Positions 37,901 through 49,900 of a stretch of DNA of 64,000 bases are shown in pieces; within the stretch, counting starts at the first letter, position 1, and every line of letters starts with the position of its first letter. Under the pieces are notes generated by a model. The model was not told the origin of the DNA and did no database searches. It saw nothing but the letters and a program-made list of their open reading frames with translations. This DNA comes from Rallus limicola (Eukaryota > Chordata > Aves > Gruiformes > Rallidae). The stretch covers positions 51,771,762-51,835,761 of the forward strand of contig JAKCOZ010000005.1 of NCBI GenBank assembly GCA_022605955.1, written 5' to 3'. Position numbers and translations under genes: made by a program.

Positions 37901-40900
37901 CTGAAGCATTCATGTAATTGCAGCATCTGTTACAGCTCCAAACCAGTGTAGGGGCTTGCCCAAAAACCGTCCCGTTCCTGAGCTGTAATTTTATGATGGA
38001 GCCATATTCTAACACAATGTGAACCCCAGCTGAAGGCAGAGGCAAATAAGAAACCCCTTTGTTTCCAGGAGAAGTACAGCTGAAGTGGAAAACAAATTAC
38101 ATGGTCTACTTGCTAAGTGCTTTCCATTTTGCACTTCGTAAAAGACCACGTACCTGGGAGATGGCTGGGCAGCTCATTCGATAATGTGTCAGTGAACTCA
38201 GCTGAGACATTTAGGGGTTTGGCTCCTGCCAGCTCCAAGAGTTCCTTGCACAGGTCACCATGAAGGGTAACTGGCCTTGTATGGGGCATCTGCTCCAGTG
38301 GTGATGTTCTTCCTGATTGCTTGGTGGCTGGGTGGTGTTGCTGGAGTTATGGTCAGGATAGAGTAGCACATGCTTTATGACCTGCAAACAGGAAGTGTTC
38401 CTGCTGGGAATAGCTCATTCTTGCCTTGTACCCTTTTGCAGATGCAAATAGAAGATGTTTGTATGGCCATAGTATCTGTTGCCTGCAGAGTCTGGGCATT
38501 CCTTGGCATGCAAGCATAGCTGAGGTTGGCTTTGGGCCACCAAGGTTTTCTGCAGCCCTGTAGGCAGCATCCTGCCTGAGGACCCAGCCTTCTTAATTCC
38601 CATCAACTCCAATATTCAAATCAATTTATTTAAGGGGATCAGCTTCCCTTCCTCAACAACACCTAACATATTTGGTGCCTGCTTGTGCTAGGCATCTTGC
38701 TGGATGTCAAACCTCAGTAAGAAACAGACCCCTCACAGGGTGACTCTCTGCTTTGCATCTGCTTAAAAATCACCTTAGGATGCCAGGTGTGACCACAGTC
38801 AGGGCTGTGGGGAAATGAGGACCACTTGTCTCACCCAGTCCATGGGTATGCAGGGAGCCTGCTGCCATCTTACATTGCCCATCAGTATCAGGCTGTAGCA
38901 GGCTCCCTGTTCCCCTGACTGCATCCTTTGGGTCCCATACGCAGTGGTAAATTTTGGGATGCTTTCAGGATTGAGCTGGCATGGGGCTTTGCAGCTACTA
39001 ATTCCCATCCAGTACCTTTTTGAAGCCCTTCCCAGGGTGTCATCTCAGGAAACCTTGAAACAGTTTAGCTCCAGACCAACTATGCACAATTTTCCTAAGT
39101 GAGAATCCCTGTGGGGCAGGGGACATCTGAAGCCACACTTGGCTTGTTTTCCAACTTCAGTAGCTCTCAGGGATGTCAGCAGTGGAGGTGGTATCTAAAA
39201 ACTGATTGAAAAGGGAGTTGCTTCTTGGGGTCCATAAATAGGTGGGAAATCCATATCTGAAGCCTTTTCTTATTTATTTGCCAGTCATGCTTTATTATGT
39301 TATCCACCAAAGGACAGTCATGCCCAGGAACTTAATAAGTTTTAGCAATCACAGTAGCAATTAATGGGCCAATACATCTTTTTTTGGGGGCAGGCTGGGG
39401 TTTATGTATAATTGTGTGGAAGAAGCACACTGGTGATCCACCTGCAGGGCTTCTGGGTCTGAGAGTGCTCTTCAGAGTAGATCAATAACTCAGGCTGTAA
39501 AAATACCCTGTGTTTAATTAAAATGGAGAAAGATTTTCCAGATGATGTCTGTAAAAAGGTCATAGAAGGTCAAGCTCAATAAATAAAAAAAATAATTATG
39601 TGGTTTAATATATATATTACAACAAAGAAAACAGAGACACTTAAGTAGATATTTCTCTTTTGAAATTCATTAAGTATTGAAATACAAATACCTTTACAAC
39701 CTTTAGCCTATTAAAATAATAAAGTTAGTTAAATAATATGAAAGCAGTACATGCTATCTGCCTCAGTTAGGTGCTTGAAATGATGGGAACATGAACCAGC
39801 TGTAGCTAGAATTTATTGAGGATCTCAGTCAGGTATTGATGGCCATAATGTTTCCTGCAGAAGAAAGGAATACATATTTTATTTACATCTGTCCAATGCT
39901 TCCAGGTCAATAACTGAAAGCTGAAGAGCAGGATAGATTGGTTTTTTTCCCCTTGCAGTCTGGAACTACATATTTGGAAGAGGTCTGCTAGGTGTAAGCA
40001 GAGTGGTTACGCATTATTCCTTGCTGCTAATTCCCTTGCTGTGGGCAATTTCCTTTATTAAAAAAATTCATTACAAGATAAAGGCAAAATTAATGAAACC
40101 TTCTATCCGTTATGCTTATTCATTAAGGAATATGAATAGTTGGGGTTTGTTCATGTTCTGTAATTCCCACTGCAGGTTTTCATGGGCAAATTAAAAATGT
40201 ACAATGATAATATTGGCTGGGGTTGGTTTGTCTTGGGGGGGGATTTTTTAGGTTCTTAGGGTACCGTGGATGAAAAGATAATGTGCTAGGGAGGAAGTGG
40301 TTTTATTACTAATACTAAAAAATAAAAGACTTCATTCACTACCTTCCTATTTGTAAAGAAACCAAAGCAAACCACATCAGATAAACCTGCACACATTGAG
40401 AATTAATCAGCTAAATAAATGCTGCAGCGCAGGGAGCGTTTCACGGCGGGTGTTGTTTGCACTGTGACCACCACTGATTAATAAGCCTGGGTTTATTAGG
40501 AGAACAGCTTAAAAAGGAATTTAACGAGCCGGGCGAGATGGATGCTGAGGGGGGTGGAGGTTTATCACAGGGTCGGGGCTGGCAGGCAGCTGCCCAGTCG
40601 GCTGTGCGGGCAGCGCCTTTGTGCAGCAGAAGATGGGATGAAGTACAGGGAGTGGGAGGGGGAAGAATGCTGATGGCAGTTTCTCTTGACACTGCAGCAT
40701 TCTGGGATAAATCAAATTGATGAACTTGAAGAAGAATGCCTGGAAGAGAGGGAAAAAGCGATATGGCCCCTGAGAAAGGAAGCTAATGCAGACTTCAACA
40801 GCCTATTTTCTTCCCTTTTTGATTCCCATGCTATACCAGTGAATAACAAAGATTGTCCAAAAGTTCCCACTTTTTTCTTTCCCTGTTTTCCTTTTTCTTT

Positions 40901-43900
40901 CATTTTGTTTTTTGAGCAATCTCCAATCCCTCACGCTTTATTTGAGGGTGCAGGAGGTCCTGCCTTTACTTGCTGTTGTCTCACTTAAAGAAGTTTTTAT
41001 TGAAGTTTCTAAATTCTTTCTAAACTCAGGAAAAAATTCACTTGCTCATTATTATGTTGGTCATTTATTGATCTGTTGATGTGCTTATATATGTGAGTGT
41101 GCATATATATAATATATATATGCCCACATATATATGTATATATAAGCCCAGAATAAGCCAGCAAATGTTGATGAATTTTTAATTATGGCAATGGATGACC
41201 TCCTTATTTTCTCCCCATCCCCTCCATGTATTATGGTTATAAAATTTATCAGCCAGAAAGGTGCATTAGACTTCAAAGGTTTTTGTCTTTTTTTCCAACA
41301 ACCCCTGAAGATATTTTGGGGTTGCAGAATTGTCCTTTAATCTCTACTCCCCAGCTACTTATTGCAGAATGTTTGGTGGCCCGTCAGACCTGAGGGATGT
41401 AGGGGAAGAACCCATGATGGTCATGCTGGGTTGTTGTGGTTGTGGATGGGCAGCACTCAACACTGGCCCAGCTCCAAGAGCCCAACGTGGAGGTTGCTTC
41501 TGAAGTCAAGAGGTTTGCAGCATCCTATGGCCTCCTACTGTTACCCCCATTAAAGCTGGTGGCTCTCAGCCCATTGAAGATGCTTGCTCTATATGCCACA
41601 TCCACCCTGGCATGGGTGAAGTGTCAGGGACAGGAGCTTGCAGCAGGGACCATGCTATAAGTCTGGGGCTGGACTTTATGCTCTCTCTGCTTTGAGGGTC
41701 AAACATTTCTTCCAGTGACAGCGCCTCACTTGTCTGCTTATTCTGGCTTTGCCTTCAGGAGGTGGTTGGAGACTATGGTGGCTGCAAACCAGAAAGGTGA
41801 TAAGAGTCTCCCTCCTTGGAGACATTTAACAGTCATCTGGACATGGTCCTAGGCAGTGGCTCTAGGTGGCCCTGTTTTATCAGGGGAAAGACAGTAGGTT
41901 TAGATTAAGTGTTGGGGAGAGATTCTTTACTATGAGGGTGGTGAAGTACTGGTACAAGTTGCCCACAGAGGTTGTGGAAGCCCCATCCCCGGAAGTGTTC
42001 AAGGCCAGGGTGGATGGGGCTTTGGGCAACCTGGTCCAGTAAGGGTGTCCCTGCCCATGGCAGGGGATTGGAACTAGATTTTTGAGATCCCTTCCAAACC
42101 AACGCATTCTATGATTCTTTGACCAGAAGACCTCCAGTGGTCTGGGCTTCTTGTACCACCTGATTGCCAGCTGAGGGAGGTACGGATCATGGGAACATCT
42201 CCCCCTAAGTGCCACTGTGTGTCCTCTAAAGCAATTACTTCATAAAAACTTGTTTGGCCTGTGGGATCATGCTTGCAGCATGCTGAGCTGAGCCATGTGT
42301 TTCTAAGGTAGTTTTAGGAGAGTAGTGTGGGGTCACCTTCGCTGAAATTCATGCTGTGCTCAGAGAGTGGGAGGTTTGCTTGGCTTGAGTGGAGAGCCAT
42401 CAACAAAGGAAGCTGCATGGAAGCATTTTACCTCCTAGAAAGAGCAAATACACACTGAGAATCAAATCTTCCTTGAGTCTTTTCCTAAATCATAATCAGA
42501 TGAAGATATAACGTGGAAACGTGTTTCTTAATCTAGAGGTGAATAGTATAACTGTATGGGATAAATATTTAAGAGTAGCACATCTCTTTCCAGTAAAAAC
42601 ACTAGGCAGAGACTTCCTTTTAGTAGCAAAATGAAGCTGTTATTTTACGTGCCTTTGACCCAATTCCTAAAACATACCTAAAACAGCAAAGTTGGCAGAT
42701 TCTGCTCTGAAAGGCAGCCAGGTGAAAGGGGCAAAGCTGTGAAAGGTGAGGCTGAAGTAAGGGGTGATGGACACTGACCCAGCACGCACTTTCTCTCTCA
42801 TTTTTTCAGTCCTCAGCATTGCACGCTGTTGCAGGAGTACACAGCTTGCAAACGGCCTATAAAATTAATTGCCAATTAGAATCACCTAATTATTGAGTTA
42901 ATGATTATTAATTGAAGGCACATAGGGGTTTGAGGTTGTGCATGGCTTCGCTGCTGCATTACAACTCCGCCGTGCAATTGCAAGAGGCTTTGTCAGAGCT
43001 GTGTTTGTACAGTGGTGTGTGAGCCACTGGGAAATGGTTAATGGTCTTGTCCTCTGGTGATGTTTTGGAGTTTGAAGGGCAGTTTTTGAGCAGCCTGCTC
43101 GAGGCCAAGTAGTATTGAGATCACAGAATCACTAGGTGGGAAAAAAACCTTTGAGATCATCGAGTCCCACCATACCCGTCCTCTAAACCATATCCCTGAG
43201 CACCTCATCGACCCATCTGTTACAAACACCCAGGGTTGGTGACTCAACTCCCTCTGCAGGCAGCCTGTTCCAGTGCCTGATAACCCTTTTCCTGAAGAAT
43301 TTTCTCCTAACATCTGCCCTGACCCTGCCCTGGCACAGCTTTGTGCCATTTCCCCTCATCCCATCATCTGTCACCTGGCTAAAGAGACCATTGCCCACCT
43401 CTCTACACCCTCCTGCCAGGTCATCGTGGGCAGTGAGAGGGTCCCCCCTCAGCCTCCTCTTCTGCAGGCTGAACACCTCCAGCTCCCTCAGCAGCTTCAT
43501 CTAAGGTTTGCTCTCCAGCCCCTTCCCCAGACTGGTTGCCCTTCTCTGGACACAGTCCAGGACCTAGATGTCTTTCTTGCCATGAGAGGCCCAAAACTGA
43601 ACCCAGCACTCGAGGTGTGGCCTCACCAATGCCGAGTACAGGGGCACAATCCCTTCCCTGGACCTGCTGGCCACGCTGTTTCTGATACAAGCCCAGATGT
43701 TGTTTGCCTTCTTGGCCACCTTAGCACACTGCTGGCTCATGATCAGTCTGCATTCACCCAACACCCCCAGGTCCTTCCCAGCCAGGCAGCTGTCTAGCCC
43801 ATCAGTGAGCGTAAGCAAAGGCTGGAGGTTGGTGTGGGAATCCCCACGTGTAGAACAGGAGAAAAGATCTGACTGTTTAAGTTGCTCTCACAGCTTGGTG

Positions 43901-46900
43901 TACCAGTTGATAGTCTCTGATTATGGGGATTTTCATCTTCACTGGGTGCCATGTCCTATTTATTTAAACACCTCTCCCAGGCATCTTGCAAGATACCATT
44001 AGGTAGGTGCTGCTGAGTGATGCAGGGCACAATGAAATGTGCTGTGTAGGGCTCAGAAGTGTTTCTGCACCTTTTTTGGATGTGTTTGCACGTTGTCATG
44101 TAGCAGCACTTAAAATGTTTTTCTTTATTCGTTCTTGCTCGTGCTTAGGTTTTGGATCAGTTTATTTTTTTCCTTGGTTAATAAATCTTCATGTTTGCAC
44201 AAGTTGTAGTTTTAGAGTATAGGTATGTTGGAAGTTTCAGTAAATATTTCTCTGGAATAGGTGGCCCAGAGGAGTGGTGGAGTCACCATCCCTGAAGGTG
44301 TTCAAAAAGCATGTAGGTGTGGTGCTTCAGGACATGGTGGTGTTGAGTTGGTGGTTGGATTTGATGATGTTAGAGGTCTTTTCCAACCTCTACAATTCTA
44401 TGATTCTCAGAACCTAAGTACAGATAGGTGTGGCTGGTTCTTTCATGCCTGAATGATTCCCATGTCAGGGACATGGGGTCACAATCAAAGCATTTTCCTG
44501 CAGTCCCTTAGACTCTCACTGCAGCGGTAAATAATTATCAGGAGAACCTTGTCCTTTCCCACACTCCCAGATGTCCTTTTCCAATGAGCTGAATTTCAAT
44601 CTAGTCTCTGTGTCAGGTGTCATCTTGTTGACCACCTTTAAATCTGCAGAACTGGGGTTAAAGCAGAGCTTGAGTTTCTGACCAACTCATAGCCCGAGGA
44701 GATGCCACAGAGGACATCCAGTGCAGTTTTGGTTTTGAGGCATGGAAGAGTGACAAGAGTTGCCCAAGGCTGGGGAGGAGATTGGTTGCTGGATATGAAT
44801 CCCTGACCAATCCAGGTTATAAGGACATTGGGAGGTTTGAAAGCAGCGCTCATTGGAGGAGTCCCTAAGCCAGTTCCTCCTCCCTGGATACAGTAGGAGT
44901 GGAGATGTCTCAGATTGGGCTCAAGTTTTCTCATTAATCACTTTTCCCAAGTCTGTTGTGGCAGCATGTTTATTTCTGTTGCAAGGGTGTCTTCCCTTTC
45001 TCTGGAGTCTGCTTCCAGAGCTCCACCAACTTCAGTTCTGTGCAGCACAGTGTTTGAAGAGTCAATTGATAGGAGGGGAAGAGGTCAAGGAAGGGCAAAG
45101 CTTCTCCATGCATACATAATGGGAAAACTCCATAGCATCTTTCCTTTTAAGGAGTAATCTATTGAGGAATGAAATCAGTAGCTGAAGTGGATGTAGAAGT
45201 GGATGTACAAGCCTTTCTGTGATGTTCAGGACCACTGGCAACCCGCTGTTGCTGTGTGGGTGCTGGACGGCCCTTGGGTTTGGGTTACAAAGTAAGGCTG
45301 CCTTCCTTGGCTACTGGATGCAATATGAAGTTTAATTAGATCAGCCAAATTTCTTCATGACCCACAGGCTTGCTGATGCAGGGACCCTTCTTTCCCCATA
45401 AGCATCTCGCTCAGCCTTCACCAAATGGGACTTTTACCTTTGATTGGGATAGCAGGGGCTACCAGCTTTAGTTGATAAGTGTTATTATTCAGGCACAGAA
45501 ACTTTAAGGGGTGTTCATGTATTTGGGGGAGGTTTATTGCTTTTTTTTTGTTTTGTTTTACGTACTGGAATTAAGAATGTATTTTTTGATAGGGATCTTC
45601 TTAATTAAATCCACTGGCTGGGTGGCCAAATGAGTTGGCTGGAGGGTGTGGCCAGGGTCTCCTGTGACCTTCTGCAGCATCTCCAGTATGCTGGGCCAAC
45701 ACCCCGCCATCATGAGGGTTGTCATGGGTGGTGGTGATTCTCAGACATCCGTGTTTGTAGGATCAATGTTGGCTTTAGCATTGAGCCTCCCAGCCCTGCC
45801 TGAGTGTTTTATTTAGTGCTCTGATAAAAGTTGTGACCTACATCCAGCACCAGGAAGCAACGAGGCTTTGATATTATTTGGGTGTGCTGGCAGAGAGCAC
45901 GCTGCTAACCCAGCCTCCAAGCTGAAAATGGATGTGTCCTTTAAAATAAAATCAGATAAACCAATAAAGGTTTCGGTCAGTAAACAGCTTTATCTCTGCC
46001 AGGGAATATGTAGTCCAATTTCTATGGAAAGGATGTACCTCTTTATGATTTGTGATATTAGGGAAAACACTTTCTAGGTTGAATTACAGGAAAAAAAGCA
46101 AACACCAGCCCCCAGCCCTCCTCACCACCTGTTGCCACCCCCCCTCCAATTTTCAATGATATGAGGGTGTCAGCAATGCAAATGGGCTGGACCACTCGTG
46201 GTGCTCAGTGGCGAAGCAGTTACCTGGGGTAGTAAAGAGGAAGGGTCCTGTTTGAATGGTTCTTTGCTGCAGGTCTCTTAGATGTTGTCTGTTTTCTGGA
46301 GCTCTCAATCCTCTGCATGGGGCTATCTTGTGGGCAGCTTTAATGGCTTCACCCATGTGCTTTCTAAAACATTTGCTGCCTTTAAAAGCAAGGAAGGCAA
46401 TGATGGGAGGAACGAGGCAAGGAGGTTTGCAGCCTCAACCTCCCAGCAGCTGGCTGTTGCCCAGGAGTCAGGGGGAGGTCAGCAACATCAGGATGAGAAT
46501 TAGCATCGTTGCCCTGACAAATCAATAGTTAACGGGGCGATGCTGTGGGACCACCGCTGCGCTGCAGTGTGGCCCCACGTTGATTTATGATGCGTATCTG
46601 GGGGGTTATGTCTGTGCCATCACCCCTTTGTATACTTATGTTGCATGTTTTCTGGATTTTTTCCCCCTTTCCAGGATGAACTTGACCTCACAGACAAGCA
46701 CAGAGAGGCCATGTTTGCACTACCAGCAGAGAAGAAGTGGCAGATCTACTGCAGCAAGAAGAAGGTAAGAGACATGGCCATCCATGTTGTGGTTAGGGGC
46801 TTAGCCCCTTCCCTCCCATGAAGGTTTGGTAGGAAATGTAGGGGGGACACAGCTCTCTCTTGGGATGCCAAGTGGTATTTGGGGCATTTCAGAAATGTAT

Positions 46901-49900
46901 CTGTTCCCCAGGGTTGCTCTGGGGAAGTGAGGGTGACCAGTGACATCTTCAGTCTCCAAAATGCAGAGTCCTTCCTCCTGAGTCCATTCAGGCTGGAGGA
47001 TGTGTCCCTGCATAGGTGTCCCCCACGCCATGCTCATCCCTGCCAGCACAGGCAGGGCCATGTGGAGCTCAGTTGCCACTGAGGCTGGGCATTGTGATGG
47101 TGTGGGGGCTACTCTGGTCACCACCTCTTGGGATCCTGCTCATCTTCACTGATGCCCAGGGGTCTGATTACAGCCTGCCTGAAAGCCTCTCCTCTGGCTT
47201 TCCAGTTTGTTGCCATAAAACACTCTGGACATTGTTTTCATCCTCCCACCAGCTCTTCCTGGAGGGTGGCACAAAGAGAAAGTGCTGTTAGATGAGCTGT
47301 GTCCCTGCAGCGCAGCCTGCAAGAGCTTTAGCCTGGTGGTGCAGAGGTTGCTTTTAGGATGAACCTTTGTCACCCCTGGGGCGATGAAGGGCTCTAGATT
47401 CATGCATGGAACTGAGGTGCCAATGATAAAGAGACAAGGGTTGATGTGAGTCTCTAATCTGTCTGCTGAGCTGTCAGTACAATATGTCCACTCTTCAATG
47501 CTGCCCTTGCAGCTTTCTTTTCCACACCAAAAACATTCATGGACATCTTCCCCATGCTGAGGTACACTGATATCTGAGCTTGGTTCTGTCACCCTTTAGA
47601 TGGAAGTTAAGCATTGAGGTTCATTTGTATTTCTACTGGTAAATCCACTGTGGTGGCCAAAGGCTTTGGTACCTGCTGGCAGGTTCATGGCTGCAGTGCT
47701 GGTGCTGGGTCTCATGATCTGTCCAGGATGGAGGAGACCTCCTCTTCATCCTTCTCTCTTGGCTTGTTTGCTTTTGCTCCTGGGAGCATGCAGCCCGAGC
47801 GATGTGTGGTACCATGGGCTGGCCACCTGCAAAGTGGCCAAAATCACTCTTTCCCCCCAGTAAACTGGTGGCACAGGAATTACTTCTGACTGTCTATGTT
47901 GGGACTCATTTTCCCTCCCAGCCTTGGCCAAAGAAGAGATCCTACAGCATGTACCACTGTGGGGATATATCCTCAATCTCACAAGCAAATGTAAGGACAC
48001 CAAGGCCTGTGATGGAAATGCTTCCAGCTAGGGGCATGGACCTGTCAGACTGGGTCCAGAAGAGGCTACAAAGATGATCCGAGGGCTGGAGTACCTCCAC
48101 TATAAAGAGAAGCTGAGAGAGTTGGGTTGTTCGTCCTCGAGAAGAGAAGGTTCCAGGGAAGACCTTTGAGCACTTTCCAGTACCTGAAAGGGCTTATAAG
48201 ATAGATGGAGACAATTTTTTTTTGTAGGGCCTGTGACAGTAGAACAAGGGGGAATTGTTTTGAACTAAAAGAAGGTACGTTCAACCTAGATACAAGGAAG
48301 AATGTATTTGCTTTTTCAATGAGGGTGGTGAAACAGTGGCACAGGTTGCCCAGAGAGGTGGTACATACCCCATCCCTGGAAACATTTAAAGCCAGGTTGG
48401 ACAGGGCTCTGAGCAGCCAACTTAGTGGAAGATGTCCCCACTTAATGCAGGGGGGTTGGACAAGATGACCTTACAGGTCTTTTCCAACCCAAACCATTCT
48501 CTGAGTCTATGATTCAGTTTCCACATTCTCCACTGTGTCCCCTAAACTGGCTGCAGGTGTTGGCTCAGCAGTTCTGGAGGTGCTGTGGCCCTGCTCAAAG
48601 GACCTCGCTGCCATTAATGCCTCCTTTCTCCTGCTGTAGCAATGGCACCAGATTTTCCAGCCGCACTTTAGGCCAAGAGCAGGCTTACCTTGCTCATGTA
48701 GGATTAAGTTTTAAGCCTCTCATAAATACCCCTGAAATCCCTGTATTACTGTTAGACAGAGGCCTGCCATGCCCCAGATTTAAATCGGAAGGGAGAAGAG
48801 ATGTTAACAAATTACAGACCATGGTCTAAATCAACAAGAAAACCAACAGGGGATGCTCTTTTATCACTGCCTGTCGGCTAAGTAGAGCCATGCTCCAGTG
48901 TGTCTGGATAAGGGGAGACAACAGAGACTTAAATCAAGCAAAATGGTGTAATTCTTATTGTGAGTGGAGAGTGTTATCTGATCTCCTCCCAGGGAGGGTT
49001 TAGATGGGGCTGATGGTGCCTCTTTCCCATTTCAGCATCTCTTTGTGCTCCTTCTTGGTTTTACGTGAAACTCCCTGCTCCTGAGGAGTGTTTAAGGAAG
49101 GAGCCACAGAATCACACCCATGGCATCCTCAGAGATCCTTGGAGCAAGTTCCCATCTGAGGCTGGATCCTGGCTGCCATTCTGCCTTGGTTCTCATTCCT
49201 TTGGTTGCTTTCAGCTGCTCCTTCCCTACCCTTGATGCTGTCGCAGCGAGCTGCAGAAAGGCTGTGCCCCTGCTTGCTCTGAAGGAGCTGTGCTGGCAGA
49301 GACAAATGTTTTTCTCTTGCTTTTTAATTAAAAATGAGCAAGACTGTATCAGTGGAGGTTTCAACAGTGGAGGAAACCAGGAGTCACGTGGGCTGGAGAA
49401 CATCTCTATGCACAGTGGGCTCTAGGCAGTTCTTCTCTTACGTGATAAGGACCAGTAAGCAGCAGAAACATCAGTGTCTTTCCCAGCAGCTCATGGTCAG
49501 TCTTAGTCATGTGCCTATATTTTTATGAGGATGTATCACCTACAGGATAGCCTAGTGTCAAGGAGAGGTGCTGAGCTTCTCCATCTGGCAGCAATGGCCA
49601 GGGCGGCGGAGCTAGAGATGGGGCAGGGGTCCTACCTCCTTCCTTGGCTGCAAGCTGAACAGAGGTGATTTTCAAAGCCCAGGATGTGCCCAAATGCTCT
49701 GGCCTACCTGTGTTTAATAGCAAGTCATTGCCTGAGATGCAGGTAGCACCCAGTTTCGCCTGCTGGGTGCCAGGGAGCTGGCAAAACTGGACATCAGTTG
49801 CAGGCAGCTGCCTGACTTGCCAAGGATCCAAAATTGTCCCCTGGGCAGTTTTTGCTCTTTGCTGCCAATTTTAGCTCCTATTTGAAACAAACTGCTGAGA

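Larger units (their letters stand above)
32436..46674 (+). other. DAAM1 intron after first coding exon (14,239 bp)
   Basis: Bounded by GTAAGT at 32436 and TTTCCAG ending at 46674. It holds the poly-T tract, the nested CR1 pair (41806-42150), two further CR1 pieces (43119 and 44259), the TA repeat and the homeodomain-rich block at 42850. The stretch 39480-40200 is markedly AT-rich and repeat-free. No internal exon is supported; an exon-like segment at 40700-40870 is discussed under findings. Confidence 0.9.

Noticed and set aside
37641..38045. 134-codon minus-strand frame that looked somewhat protein-like
   Set aside because: No family recognised. The underlying DNA may be a conserved non-coding block, but nothing beyond composition supports either reading.
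43273..43797. 174-codon + strand open frame
   Set aside because: It is the exact antisense of a CR1 ORF2 remnant, whose minus-strand frames match the CR1 reverse-transcriptase tail.
49105..49150. Possible additional CR1 3' end (CCACAGAATCACACCC)
   Set aside because: Only the first dozen bases resemble a CR1 terminus; the following sequence does not continue as CR1.
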